NCBI GenBank assembly: GCA_028284465.1
Contig: JANQRR010000010.1
Location: 85,738-149,737, forward strand
Length of the DNA: 64,000 nt
Direction of reading: 5' to 3'
Source of the DNA: Gammaproteobacteria bacterium
GTDB lineage: Bacteria; Pseudomonadota; Gammaproteobacteria; JAJFKO01
Part shown: positions 9,170-18,066 of the stretch, in pieces
Layout of the letters: every line of letters starts with the position of its first letter
Position numbering within the stretch: position 1 is the first letter of the stretch
Program-made: the position numbers and the translations under genes
Notes under the pieces: model-generated
What the model was told of the DNA's origin: nothing
The model's database searches: none
Seen by the model: only the letters and a program-made list of their open reading frames with translations

Positions 9170-10115
9170 GTTGCGTTATCGCCTTAATCATTCCACCTTC
9201 GAACGCAGCTCCTAAACTCACCCCAAAACTATTAAATAAACGTTTTAGGGGATTTGGGCTCACGGTATAATTAACAATGTGTTTAACTTTCAACACGCGA
9301 CGCGTGACATATTCAACACTACCAAAACCATCAATCAAACCTAACTGCTTAGCTGTTTGCCCCGTCCATGCTAAACCAGAAAATATTATTGGATTATTCA
9401 CCAGCCTATCACCGCGACCTTTTTTCACGCTATTAATAAATTGCTGATGTACGACATCTAGCATTTGATGAACTTGAGCAACCGCCGCTGGTTGCAGTGG
9501 TGAGAAAGGATCAAGAAAATCTTTATATTTTCCTGCTTTAAATAAACGCCGAGTAACACCTAACTTATGCAAAGTGTCAACAAATCCAAAACCATTCATT
9601 AACACCCCTATTGAACCAACGATCGATGCTGGGTTTGCATAAATATCATTGGCTGCAGCAGCAACAAAATATGCTCCCGAAGCACACACGTCAGAACATA
9701 CTGCATATACTTTAAATTTCGGGCGCTGCTTACGCAAATGCATGATCTCTTGATAGATGGCATCAGCTTGCACTGCACTACCACCCGGACTATTAATTTC
9801 AATAATTAAACCTGTCGCCGTTTTATCTTTAAAAGCCGCTCGCAATGCTTTATTCACTCGATCAGCACTAGCACGCCCTGTTGGCATTATAGTGCCTCTA
9901 ATTTTAATCAATGCTGCATGCGGTAACTTTGACACTGCTTGGCGACTGCGACCACTATTTGAAAAAATCGCTACAATGATCAAAAAAATAATAAATAACC
10001 AAACGAATTTAAAAAAGATCCCCCAACGACGACGTGCACGTTGTTCTTTTAACGCGGAATAGGCGAATTTTTCGATAGCTTGTTGTTGCCAATTGTCATC
10101 TTTTTTTGTTGTCAC
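9138..10115 (-). CDS. sppA: Signal peptide peptidase SppA, short (single-domain) form, S49 family
   Basis: Membrane serine protease that digests leftover signal peptides. One membrane helix (about residues 33-52) anchors a periplasmic S49 domain. The Ser-Lys dyad is visible as Ser146 in CASGAYF and Lys198 in AGKYKD. At 325 residues it is the short form, half the length of E. coli SppA. It is the first gene of a tightly packed minus-strand operon running to hda. A REP-like palindrome lies just upstream. Confidence 0.92.
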   Translation of the reverse strand: MTTKKDDNWQQQAIEKFAYSALKEQRARRRWGIFFKFVWLFIIFLIIVAIFSNSGRSRQAVSKLPHAALIKIRGTIMPTGRASADRVNKALRAAFKDKTATGLIIEINSPGGSAVQADAIYQEIMHLRKQRPKFKVYAVCSDVCASGAYFVAAAANDIYANPASIVGSIGVLMNGFGFVDTLHKLGVTRRLFKAGKYKDFLDPFSPLQPAAVAQVHQMLDVVHQQFINSVKKGRGDRLVNNPIIFSGLAWTGQTAKQLGLIDGFGSVEYVTRRVLKVKHIVNYTVSPNPLKRLFNSFGVSLGAAFEGGMIKAITQRDASIQASYQ

Positions 10116-10144
10116 TGTATGTGCTCCTAGTCACTTTATCTGCT

Positions 10145-10217
10145 GTCATTGCGAGCGTAGCGAAGCAATCCAGAAATCTTTACTGGATTGCTTCGTCGTT
10201 ACACTCCTCGCAATGAC
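10145..10217. repeat. REP-like palindromic element, copy A (full)
   Basis: Compound hairpin of 73 bases between sppA and the acyl-CoA dehydrogenase. Outer arms GTCATTGCGAG and CTCGCAATGAC (11 pairs) enclose inner arms CGAAGCAATCCAG and CTGGATTGCTTCG (13 pairs). The same arms recur at 11729-11756 and 17955-18040. It is intergenic in every case. Confidence 0.9.
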
Positions 10218-10256
10218 GGCTCCGCCTTGTTTTTCAAATCAAATTATTCCTTCAAG

Positions 10257-11414
10257 TTACGCAAAAGCATCGATCCCGGTAATATGTTTGCCAAGAATAA
10301 GCTGATGAATGTTATCTGTGCCTTCATATGTAAATACTGATTCTAAGTTAGTCATGTGCCGGATCACATGATAGTCTAAACTAATACCATTTGCACCCAA
10401 TAAATTCCGTGCCATACGCGCAATGCGCAAACTTTGGCGGCATGCGTTTAATTTAGCCAACGATACCATCTGTGGTGTTGCTTGTTGCTGCTGTCGCATC
10501 TGCCCTAAGCGTACATTCAAACATTGTGCTTTAACAATTTCTGTTAGCATCGTAGCTAAATCTTGTTGCACTAATTGAAATGATGCCACAGGTTTATTGA
10601 ATTGTTTGCGTTCTTTGGTATACGCTAAAGCGATTTCATAACACGCCATCGCTGCACCAATTGCCCCCCAAGCAACACCATAACGTGCTTGGGTCAAACA
10701 ACTTAATGGTGCTAACAAACCACGTTCACTGCCTGGCAAATAGTTAGCATCTGGCACAAAACAATTAGTCAACACTAACTCGCCAGTGCTTGAAGCGCGC
10801 AGTGACAATTTACGAGTAATATCATTGCGTACAAAACCTTTAAATTCTTTTTCCACAATAAAACCACGAATACCATCCGGGGTACGCGCCCAAACAATAG
10901 CAAGATCTGCAAATGGTGCATTGGTGATCCACATTTTACTACCGTTTAAGATCCAACCATCGGCAACTTTTTTAGCACTCGTATGCATACTTGCCGGATC
11001 AGAACCCGCATCAGGCTCAGTTAACCCAAAACAACCGATCAATTCTGCAGTTGCTAAGCGCGGCAACCAACGTTGTTTTTGTTCATCGGTACCATATTTA
11101 AAAATGGGAAACATACATAATGTGCTTTGCACGGAAACAAAACTGCGTAAACCGCTATCACCACGTTCCAATTCTTGGCACGCTAAGCCATAAGCGAGAT
11201 AACTTGCTTGGGAGCCACCATATTGTGGCGGCAAGGTCATTCCTAGAAGACCAAATTCAGCAACTTTTGCGATAAATTCCTGTGGGAAATAAGCTTTTTC
11301 GTAAGCATCCGCCATCCTAGGGATAACATCGGCATCTACCCAACGCCTTAAAGTATCGCGCAATAATTTTTCTTCAGAGGTAAATAGATCATCTAGTAAA
11401 TAAAAATCTTCCAC
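10257..11414 (-). CDS. Acyl-CoA dehydrogenase, glutaryl-CoA dehydrogenase type
   Basis: FAD-dependent acyl-CoA dehydrogenase, 385 residues. Family motifs: CFGLTEPDAGSDP, GSKMWITNA, RKQFNKPVASFQ, and the catalytic Glu364 in TYEGTDNIHQLILG. The ending and the Tyr-Glu-Gly-Thr context are those of glutaryl-CoA dehydrogenase (glutaryl-CoA to crotonyl-CoA in lysine/tryptophan breakdown), the best specific guess; another short-chain substrate is possible. The start is a GTG (11412-11414) with AAGG upstream; an in-frame TAA immediately before it excludes a longer protein. No electron-transfer partner genes are adjacent. Confidence 0.88.
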   Translation of the reverse strand: MEDFYLLDDLFTSEEKLLRDTLRRWVDADVIPRMADAYEKAYFPQEFIAKVAEFGLLGMTLPPQYGGSQASYLAYGLACQELERGDSGLRSFVSVQSTLCMFPIFKYGTDEQKQRWLPRLATAELIGCFGLTEPDAGSDPASMHTSAKKVADGWILNGSKMWITNAPFADLAIVWARTPDGIRGFIVEKEFKGFVRNDITRKLSLRASSTGELVLTNCFVPDANYLPGSERGLLAPLSCLTQARYGVAWGAIGAAMACYEIALAYTKERKQFNKPVASFQLVQQDLATMLTEIVKAQCLNVRLGQMRQQQQATPQMVSLAKLNACRQSLRIARMARNLLGANGISLDYHVIRHMTNLESVFTYEGTDNIHQLILGKHITGIDAFA

Positions 11415-11452
11415 TTAAGCGCGCCTTATTAAAATTAACTTTAAAAGTGGAA

Positions 11453-11482
11453 ATTATACCGAGGAAATTAAAGGAATGGCAA
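11453..11482 (-). promoter_or_regulatory. Promoter of the acyl-CoA dehydrogenase gene
   Basis: On the minus strand TTGCCA (11482-11477) and TATAAT (11458-11453) are separated by 18 bases, about 40 bases upstream of the GTG start. Both boxes are near consensus. The -35 box abuts the 5' end of the proposed 6S RNA. Confidence 0.55.
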
Positions 11483-11486
11483 TAAG

Positions 11487-11667
11487 TTGCCTTACTAGCA
11501 CGGCTACACTCCCTGAACCGGTATGTTCAGGTGGGATCCGGTATGTCGCTTCAGGCTTCTTAGCCCAAGCCTAAGGCTTACGCTAAGCATGCTCAACGGC
11601 GACAGAGACTAAACCCCTTGCTTGTTACTGTTGGTCAGGATTATGCATAGCCACCAGTAAGGCATAA
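11487..11667 (+). ncRNA. ssrS: Probable 6S RNA
   Basis: A rod-like RNA of about 180 bases can be drawn. The ends pair (TGCCTTACT with AGTAAGGCA, then GGCTA with TAGCC). The apical arm pairs TGTCGC/GCGACA, CTTAGC/GCTAAG and AAGCC/GGCTT around a small loop. Between them is a large open region. The string CTCCCTGAACCGGTAT resembles the conserved 5' side of the 6S central bubble in E. coli (CCCTGAGCCGATAT), and GCATGCTC recurs in the expected order. 6S RNA holds sigma-70 RNA polymerase in stationary phase. Ends are approximate; a further hairpin (CCTGAAC/GTTCAGG) on the 5' bubble side is atypical. The rest of the 11415-11799 gap holds promoters and a short palindrome. Confidence 0.65.
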
Positions 11668-11674
11668 TTTAATA

Positions 11675-11704
11675 TTAACACATTTTGAGGCAAAGTGTTA
11701 CAAT
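11675..11704 (+). promoter_or_regulatory. Promoter of the HMG-CoA reductase operon
   Basis: TTAACA (11675-11680), 18-base spacer, TACAAT (11699-11704), about 95 bases upstream of the HMG-CoA reductase start and just after the 3' end of the proposed 6S RNA. Boxes are seen; use is inferred. Confidence 0.45.
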
Positions 11705-11728
11705 CTGTTTACGTTGATGGGACCTTCT

Positions 11729-11756
11729 GTCATTGCTTCGCTGCGCTCGCAATGAC
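11729..11756. repeat. REP-like palindrome, copy C (short derivative)
   Basis: GTCATTGC (11729-11736) and GCAATGAC (11749-11756) are the outer arms of the REP-like element, closed on a short TTCGCTGCGCTC-type core; the inner 13-base arms are missing. It lies between the promoter and the start codon of the HMG-CoA reductase gene, so it would form a hairpin in the 5' leader. Confidence 0.75.
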
Positions 11757-11799
11757 AACTGAGTTTATTTAACCATTCAAGTGGAGAATAACTGCAATT

Positions 11800-13092
11800 A
11801 TGCCAATTAATCCCGAAGCGAGTGAATTATTTAACGGTTTTTCTAAATTAAATCGCCACGAGCGCTTAGCACGCTTAGTGGAAATGGGTGCATTAACTCA
11901 AGATGATGTGAAATCGTTAATAAGTGACAATAAAGTCACGCCCGAACTGGCTGAACATTTTATCGAAAACGTTATCGGCTATTTTCACATGCCATTAGGA
12001 GTCGCAACTAACTTACGAATCGATGGCAAAGATTATGTGATCCCGATGGCAGTCGAAGAAACTTCGATCATTGCAGCCGCAAGTAAAACCGCAAAATGGT
12101 TACGCCAACAAGGTGAGATCCGCACGCGAGTTGATGGCGAAGTATTGATAGGACAATTACAAATTGCCAAAGTTAAAGATTTTGCTAATTTAGCAGCCAC
12201 GATAGAAAAACATAAACAAACTTTAATTGATACTGCAAATAGCGATATTGCAAAAGGCATGCATAAACGCGGCGGCGGCATTAAAGATATTACTGTGCGT
12301 CAAGTAAAACGCCATGATACTCACGACATGGCTGTGATCCATATTTTAATTGATACGTGTGATGCTATGGGCGCTAATATTATTAATCAAGTCTGTGAAT
12401 CTTTAAAAGCCCCCTTAGAATCGTTAACTCATGAACAAGTTAACATGTGCATTTTATCTAATCTTAATGACACTAAACTCACAACTGCTGAAATTATCAT
12501 TCATGACATTGATCCTGAACTCGGTCATAACATTGAAGAAGCGTCAATTTTTGCTGAATGTGATCCTTATCGTGCAGCAACCAACAATAAAGGCATTCTC
12601 AATGCGATTGATGCGATATTAATTGCCACAGGTAATGATTGGCGTGCAGTTGAAGCAAGTGTGCACGCATATGCTGCGCGTTCAGGCCAATATCGTTCAT
12701 TAACGCAATGGCGCATGCACGATAACAATTTGCACGGCACATTAACAGCACCTATTATTGTTGGCACCGTTGGCGGTGTTACTCGTTTGCATCCGACAGC
12801 GCAGCTATGTTTAAAAATGTTAGGAGTAGATAAAGCTGATGAGTTATCACGGATCGTTGCTGCAGTAGGTTTAGTGCAAAACTTAGGTGCGATTCGTGCG
12901 TTAACAACCATTGGGATCGTGCAAGGCCATATGAAGTTACATATTGCCAATTTAACGTTAAGTGCGGGCGCTCAAGGCGATGAAATTCCTTTAGTTAAGC
13001 AACGTTTAGAAGAAATTCTTAAATTGCGGCAACGGATCTCGCTGGCAAATGCCGTTGATGTGCTTAGTCAATTACGCCAACAATCGCATTAA
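11800..13092 (+). CDS. mvaA: Hydroxymethylglutaryl-CoA reductase, class II
   Basis: Interconverts HMG-CoA and mevalonate. 430 residues, the length of class II (bacterial, NADH-type) enzymes. Family strings: SKLNRHERLARLVEMG at the N-terminus, PMAVEETSIIAAASKTAKW with the catalytic Glu, DTCDAMGANIINQVCE, ILIATGNDWRAVEA, GTVGGVTRLHP, and the C-terminal GHMKLHIANL region with the catalytic His. It is followed 4 bases later by a GHMP kinase, so this is part of a mevalonate route to isoprenoids. In gammaproteobacteria this is known from Coxiella, Legionella and a few others, and supports the lineage guess. Confidence 0.95.
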   Translation: MPINPEASELFNGFSKLNRHERLARLVEMGALTQDDVKSLISDNKVTPELAEHFIENVIGYFHMPLGVATNLRIDGKDYVIPMAVEETSIIAAASKTAKWLRQQGEIRTRVDGEVLIGQLQIAKVKDFANLAATIEKHKQTLIDTANSDIAKGMHKRGGGIKDITVRQVKRHDTHDMAVIHILIDTCDAMGANIINQVCESLKAPLESLTHEQVNMCILSNLNDTKLTTAEIIIHDIDPELGHNIEEASIFAECDPYRAATNNKGILNAIDAILIATGNDWRAVEASVHAYAARSGQYRSLTQWRMHDNNLHGTLTAPIIVGTVGGVTRLHPTAQLCLKMLGVDKADELSRIVAAVGLVQNLGAIRALTTIGIVQGHMKLHIANLTLSAGAQGDEIPLVKQRLEEILKLRQRISLANAVDVLSQLRQQSH

Positions 13093-13095
13093 ATC

Positions 13096-13962
13096 ATGTT
13101 AAGCGTACCTAGTAAAACATTTATGTTAGGCGAATACTTAGTAGTTGCTGGTGGCGATAGTATTTTGCTAGCCACGCAACCACGATTTAGTTTAAATGTT
13201 ACTGCAGGAACAACCAACTTAACAAACATCGACTTGGCAAGCCCTGCTGGTGAATATTGGCAAGCGTATGCTAATGACTTTCAACACATGAATATTCATT
13301 TTCATGATCCACATACACAACAAGGAGGCTTTGGTGCTTCCAGCGCGCAATTTTTATTATTGCATCAACTACGCCATAACAATGCTCCGATCAACAATCA
13401 CAATTTACTTACTGAATATCAGCAATTTGCTTGGTCTGGCAAAGGCTTGCCACCTAGCGGTGGCGATGTGATCGGGCAATATTATGGTGACATTACACTT
13501 TTTAATAAATCAACTGAGCAACAACAAACGTTAACTTGGCCGTTTAGCGATGTTAATTTTGCCGTGTTACGCACAGGTAATAAACTCGCAACTCATGAAC
13601 ATTTACAAAACTTAACTGCAATTCCGACAAAAGAATTCACTGCTATTGTTCATGATGCCAAACATGCTTTATTAGCTAGCGATAGCCAACAGTTTTGTCA
13701 GGCTGTGAATGCTTATGCTTTGACGTTAGCACAACACCAATTAGTCGCCAAACACACCCAAACATTATTAACTCAACTACGGCAACATGATGCGGTGTTA
13801 GCGGCTAAAGGTTGCGGCGCACTCGGCGCCGATGTAATTTTAATATTGTATAAACACCATTGTCATGCTGAAATGCTAACTTGGTTAACGCAAGAAAACT
13901 ATGCCGTAGTTTATGCCGGCCAACAAACTAGCCCGGGGTTTACTACGCAGTTAAAGGATTGA
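13096..13962 (+). CDS. GHMP kinase, mevalonate or phosphomevalonate kinase-like
   Basis: Small-molecule kinase of the GHMP superfamily, 288 residues. Motif 1 is PSKTFMLGEYLVVAGG near the N-terminus; the ATP loop is GGFGASSAQ (77-85); LPPSGGDVIGQ near 120 holds the likely catalytic Asp; the C-terminal motif 3 region is KGCGALGADVILIL. Position directly after HMG-CoA reductase points to mevalonate kinase or phosphomevalonate kinase; sequence alone does not decide which. It is short for the family. It overlaps or abuts radA, whose ATG begins 6 bases after its stop, so the three genes are likely one unit. Confidence 0.82.
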   Translation: MLSVPSKTFMLGEYLVVAGGDSILLATQPRFSLNVTAGTTNLTNIDLASPAGEYWQAYANDFQHMNIHFHDPHTQQGGFGASSAQFLLLHQLRHNNAPINNHNLLTEYQQFAWSGKGLPPSGGDVIGQYYGDITLFNKSTEQQQTLTWPFSDVNFAVLRTGNKLATHEHLQNLTAIPTKEFTAIVHDAKHALLASDSQQFCQAVNAYALTLAQHQLVAKHTQTLLTQLRQHDAVLAAKGCGALGADVILILYKHHCHAEMLTWLTQENYAVVYAGQQTSPGFTTQLKD

Positions 13963-13967
13963 TAACA

Positions 13968-15335
13968 ATGAACAAAACCAAAGTTGTTTATACCTGCCAA
14001 GTTTGCGCAACTCAATACCCTAAATGGTCAGGACGTTGCAGTGATTGTGGTTCATGGAATAGTTTCATTGAAGAAACCACTAAAGCCAAAAACGCTATTC
14101 GCTTTGATCGTCAACAAGGTTTCGCTGGAACGCAGTCTACGATAATTCCGTTAACAGAAGTTAATTTTAGTGAACAAACTTGCATACCAACCTCATTAAC
14201 TGAATTCGATCGGGTATTAGGCGGCGGTTTAGTGCCAGGCGCAGTGATCCTCATTGGCGGTGATCCAGGCATCGGCAAATCAACTTTACTCTTACAAACT
14301 GTTTGCAACCTCAGCAAACAACTTAAATCACTTTATATTACTGGTGAAGAATCATTACAACAAATTAAATTGCGCGCACATCGTTTAGAATTACCTGAAG
14401 ATGAACTAGCATTGTTAGCAGAAACCAATGTTGAACGCATTATCGAACTTGCTGAACAACAAAAGCCAGCGATCATAGTCATTGATTCAATCCAAACAAT
14501 GTATACAGACACCTTACAATCAGCACCTGGTAGCATTGCACAAGTGCGTGAAGCAACAGCACGCTTAGTACAATTTGCTAAACACACTAACACTACCGTA
14601 TTGCTTGTTGGTCATGTTACTAAAGAAGGTGCATTAGCTGGCCCACGGGTGTTAGAGCATATGGTTGATACTGTATTGTATTTTGAAGGTGATCAAGGTC
14701 ATCGTTATCGCATGTTACGCGCGATTAAAAATCGTTTTGGTGCAGTTAACGAACTTGGTGTGTTTGCAATGGTCGATAATGGTTTACGCGAAGTAAATAA
14801 TCCATCCGCAATTTTTTTATCGCGTGATAATGAGCCTGCTCCGGGTAGTATGATCATGGTTACCTGGGAAGGCAGTCGGCCGATGTTAGTAGAAGTGCAA
14901 GCTTTAGTGGATGAAAGTCATTTAGCAAATCCTCGCCGGGTTACGGTAGGCCTCGATAGTAATCGTTTATCTATGTTATTGGCCGTGTTACACCGTCATG
15001 GGGGCATTGCGAGTTACGATCAAGATGTGTTTGTTAATGTGGTCGGTGGTGTGCGGATCAATGAAACTGGCGCCGATCTTGCGACTGTTTTAGCGATTTT
15101 ATCAAGTTTACGCAATTATCCTCTACCCCATGATTTAGTCGCCTTTGGTGAGATTGGTCTAGCTGGCGAAATTCGTCCTGTGCAAAGCGGCCAAGAACGT
15201 TTGAAAGAAGCAGCTAAACATGGTTTTAAACGCGCGATCATTGCAAAAGCTAATGCGCCAAAAGAAACTATTGAAAATATGGAAGTCATTGCTGTAAGTC
15301 GTTTAGCAGATGCACTAACTTGCTTTGGTAAATAG
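13968..15335 (+). CDS. radA: DNA repair protein RadA
   Basis: RecA-like helicase that extends branch migration in recombination. 455 residues. A four-Cys zinc finger (CQVCATQ and CSDC) lies at 10-27; Walker A GGDPGIGKST at 98-106; the RadA signature KNRFGAVNELG near 260; C-terminal Lon-protease-like domain (about 290-450) without a catalytic dyad, as usual. I start it at the ATG at 13968, preceded by AGGA 10 bases away, instead of the earlier TTG that overlaps the kinase stop. Confidence 0.96.
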   Translation: MNKTKVVYTCQVCATQYPKWSGRCSDCGSWNSFIEETTKAKNAIRFDRQQGFAGTQSTIIPLTEVNFSEQTCIPTSLTEFDRVLGGGLVPGAVILIGGDPGIGKSTLLLQTVCNLSKQLKSLYITGEESLQQIKLRAHRLELPEDELALLAETNVERIIELAEQQKPAIIVIDSIQTMYTDTLQSAPGSIAQVREATARLVQFAKHTNTTVLLVGHVTKEGALAGPRVLEHMVDTVLYFEGDQGHRYRMLRAIKNRFGAVNELGVFAMVDNGLREVNNPSAIFLSRDNEPAPGSMIMVTWEGSRPMLVEVQALVDESHLANPRRVTVGLDSNRLSMLLAVLHRHGGIASYDQDVFVNVVGGVRINETGADLATVLAILSSLRNYPLPHDLVAFGEIGLAGEIRPVQSGQERLKEAAKHGFKRAIIAKANAPKETIENMEVIAVSRLADALTCFGK

Positions 15336-15347
15336 CTGCTCATTTTA

Positions 15348-16823
15348 TTACGACGGATTCACCAAATGCCTTATATACGGCATTAAATCCGTTGCTAGCA
15401 AACCGCGTTCACCCTGTTTTGCTACCGCTTGATCAGCTGCCGTTGCATGCACCCAAACACCAGCACGCGCTGCATCTAAAGGCGTTAGCCCTTGTGCTAA
15501 CAAACCACCAATGACACCACTTAACACATCACCCATACCACCTGTTGCCATACCTGGATTGCCAGCGCGACACAAATAAGTTTTATCTTCTAGCCCACGA
15601 ATAAGACTACCGCTGCCTTTCAAGACACTAACACCACCATAATGATGTTGTAATTCAGCAATTGCTGCAAACCGATCAGCTTGCACTCGTTTAGCAGAAT
15701 ATCGTAATAGTCTTGCTGCTTCGCCTGCATGCGGTGTTAAAATCCAATGATCCCGATGCTGTTTTTTTTCTGCTAATAAATTTAAACCATCAGCATCTAT
15801 CACCATCGGCAAACGTGACATCATGACAGCGTCAAATAACTCTCGCCCCCAAGAAGAACGCCCAAGCCCTGGACCTAAGATCACCACATCAACTTTAGCT
15901 AATAAACCATATAGATCAGCTTTAGCTGCAACTTCACGACACATTAATTCAGGACGACCATTATTAACGATATCCATATGTTCTGGATGGGTTGCCACAC
16001 TTACCAAACCTGCACCTACTCTCGCTGCTGCTTCAGCCGACATTCTTACCGCGCCAGCCATGCCATAATCGCCGCCTATCACTAACACATGTCCACATTG
16101 GCTTTTATAGGTGTCACGGCGTCGTGGCGTTAACACCTTAGCAATATCAGTTGCTGTAATGGTTTCACCAACACATTGCACTTCAGTAAACGCGGCTTCT
16201 GGGATCGTTAAATCATCACAAATAACCTTGCCACAATACGCTGGCCCATGGCCTGTTAATAAACCTGGCTTTAATCCAATAAACGTTATTGTTAACTGTG
16301 CCTGCGTCGCAATGCCCATACAACAACCAGTATCGACATTCATGCCCGAAGGCACATCGAGCGCCATGACTGGAATATTAGCCTGATTAATTTCTGCAAT
16401 TGTTTTACGCCACACCCCATCAACATCACGACTAAGTCCAGTACCTAAGATTGCATCTACAATCAGATCAGCACTGTCAATCTCAGCCACAGTAAACGGC
16501 ACTGTTGCTACTCCCGCATGTTGGCAAGCTTGCGCTGCATCAGCAGCGATGCCCGTCAATTCTGCCGGCGGCGTTAAATACGCGACTTTAACTTGTAGGC
16601 CTTGTTGCGCAGCGAGTGTCGCCAATACGTAACCATCACCAGCATTATTGCCAGCCCCACACACCACTATTATTTTTTGCGCACGAGGGAAATGTTTACA
16701 CAAAGCCATTAAAGCTGCTTCGCCAGCGCGTTGCATTAACGCCGCAGGTGCTATATTAAAACGCTCGCTGGCAATGCGCTCTAATTCGCGGATCTGTCGA
16801 TTAGTGTAAAGTATTCGGCTCAT
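15348..16823 (-). CDS. nnr: Bifunctional NAD(P)H-hydrate repair enzyme Nnr
   Basis: Two fused domains that repair hydrated NADH/NADPH. N-terminal epimerase (YjeF_N, about 1-210) with GAGNNAGDGYVLA and LDVPSGMNVDTG; C-terminal ADP/ATP-dependent dehydratase (about 220-490) with GHVLVIGGDYGMAGA, LTPHAGEAARLL and NPGMATGGMGDVLSG. 491 residues, normal for the fused bacterial form. The ATG at 16823 has GGGGAT upstream. It is divergent from queG; the two are neighbours in many gammaproteobacteria, together with tsaE, which is not here. Confidence 0.95.
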   Translation of the reverse strand: MSRILYTNRQIRELERIASERFNIAPAALMQRAGEAALMALCKHFPRAQKIIVVCGAGNNAGDGYVLATLAAQQGLQVKVAYLTPPAELTGIAADAAQACQHAGVATVPFTVAEIDSADLIVDAILGTGLSRDVDGVWRKTIAEINQANIPVMALDVPSGMNVDTGCCMGIATQAQLTITFIGLKPGLLTGHGPAYCGKVICDDLTIPEAAFTEVQCVGETITATDIAKVLTPRRRDTYKSQCGHVLVIGGDYGMAGAVRMSAEAAARVGAGLVSVATHPEHMDIVNNGRPELMCREVAAKADLYGLLAKVDVVILGPGLGRSSWGRELFDAVMMSRLPMVIDADGLNLLAEKKQHRDHWILTPHAGEAARLLRYSAKRVQADRFAAIAELQHHYGGVSVLKGSGSLIRGLEDKTYLCRAGNPGMATGGMGDVLSGVIGGLLAQGLTPLDAARAGVWVHATAADQAVAKQGERGLLATDLMPYIRHLVNPS

Positions 16824-16890
16824 TTTTATCCCCTATCTGTTATCTTATTGTATAATCAACCTCACTAATATCACAAAGATTATCTTTTAT

Positions 16891-17952
16891 ATGTCAGCAC
16901 AACTGCACAATAATGCCCAACTTGCCAAGCAGATCAAATGCTGGGGCCGAGAATTGGGCTTTCAACAAATTGCGATCACCAATACTGATCTGACAAATTA
17001 TGAAGCTCATTTAACATCCTGGCTACAACAACAATATCACGGTGAAATGGTGTACATGACTAAACACGGTAATAAACGTTCGCGCCCTAATGAGCTTATG
17101 CCAGGGACAAAAACTATTATTATGGCACGCATGAATTATTTACCGCCACAAACTGACACTATTAATATTTTACAAAATGCTAACAAAGCCTATATTTCAC
17201 GTTACGCATTAGGCCGTGATTATCATAAACTAATCCGCAAACGGTTAACTCAATTAGCTAAACATATTACACAACAGGCACCCGATTTTAACTATCGCGC
17301 TTTTGCCGATAGTGCTCCTGTGATGGAAAAACCCTTAGCCGCCAAAGCAGGACTAGGTTGGATTGGTAAAAACACATTATTATTAAATCGCGATGCTGGT
17401 TCATGGTTTTTTCTTGGTACGCTTTACACTGATTTAGAATTGCCTCTCGATCAACCTATCACGGAACATTGCGGCAATTGCCAAGCTTGTATTAAGGTGT
17501 GCCCAACGCAAGCGATCATTGCACCTTACAAGCTCGATGCAAGGCGTTGCATTTCCTATTTAACCATTGAATTACGTGGTTCGATCCCAATAGAGCTGCG
17601 CCCACTGATTGGCAATCGGATCTTTGGCTGTGATGATTGTCAATTAGTGTGCCCATGGAATCGTTTTGCCAAATTTACTCATGAACAAGATTTTCATCCA
17701 CGTCATCAACTCGACAATGCTGATCTGATCCGCTTATTTGCTTGGAATGAAGATCAGTTTTTAAAAAATACTGAAGGCTCTGCTATTAGACGTGCCGGCT
17801 ACACTGGTTGGTTACGCAATATTGCAGTAGCGCTTGGTAACGCACCAACAAATCAAGAAGTGATACAAGCTTTACAAAATCGTGCTCACTATCCTAATGA
17901 CATTGTGCGCGAACATGTGCAATGGGCTTTGGCGCAGCATGTTTCTAAATAG
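16891..17952 (+). CDS. queG: Epoxyqueuosine reductase QueG
   Basis: Cobalamin and iron-sulfur enzyme doing the last step of queuosine formation in tRNA (epoxyqueuosine to queuosine). 353 residues. Two [4Fe-4S] sets are visible: HCGNCQACIKVCPTQA and FGCDDCQLVCPWN, the ferredoxin-like pattern of QueG. N-terminal part contains YHGEMVYM and GLGWIGKNTLLL. C-terminal HEAT-like tail (RRAGYTGWLRNIAVALGN). The -10 box TATAAT lies at 16851-16856, without a good -35. Confidence 0.95.
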   Translation: MSAQLHNNAQLAKQIKCWGRELGFQQIAITNTDLTNYEAHLTSWLQQQYHGEMVYMTKHGNKRSRPNELMPGTKTIIMARMNYLPPQTDTINILQNANKAYISRYALGRDYHKLIRKRLTQLAKHITQQAPDFNYRAFADSAPVMEKPLAAKAGLGWIGKNTLLLNRDAGSWFFLGTLYTDLELPLDQPITEHCGNCQACIKVCPTQAIIAPYKLDARRCISYLTIELRGSIPIELRPLIGNRIFGCDDCQLVCPWNRFAKFTHEQDFHPRHQLDNADLIRLFAWNEDQFLKNTEGSAIRRAGYTGWLRNIAVALGNAPTNQEVIQALQNRAHYPNDIVREHVQWALAQHVSK

Positions 17953-17954
17953 AG

Positions 17955-18040
17955 CGACGAAACAATCCAGAAAATGCCTAGATCAATTCAAGCTTACTTG
18001 AATTCCTGGATTGCTTCGTCGTTATACTCCTCGCAATGAC
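17955..18040. repeat. REP-like palindromic element, copy B (variant)
   Basis: Between convergent queG and orn. Arms CGACGAAACAATCCAG and CTGGATTGCTTCGTCG pair with one mismatch; the core has a second palindrome (AATTCAAG/CTTGAATT). The right outer arm CTCGCAATGAC is kept (18030-18040) but the matching left GTCATTGCGAG is missing. Could also end transcription in both directions. Confidence 0.85.
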
Positions 18041-18066
18041 AGATAAGCATACAAATATGAATAGTG

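Noticed and set aside
10093..10305. Plus-strand reading frame of 70 codons across the REP-like element
   Set aside because: It runs through the palindrome and the two flanking genes' ends; its coding potential is the repeat sequence itself.
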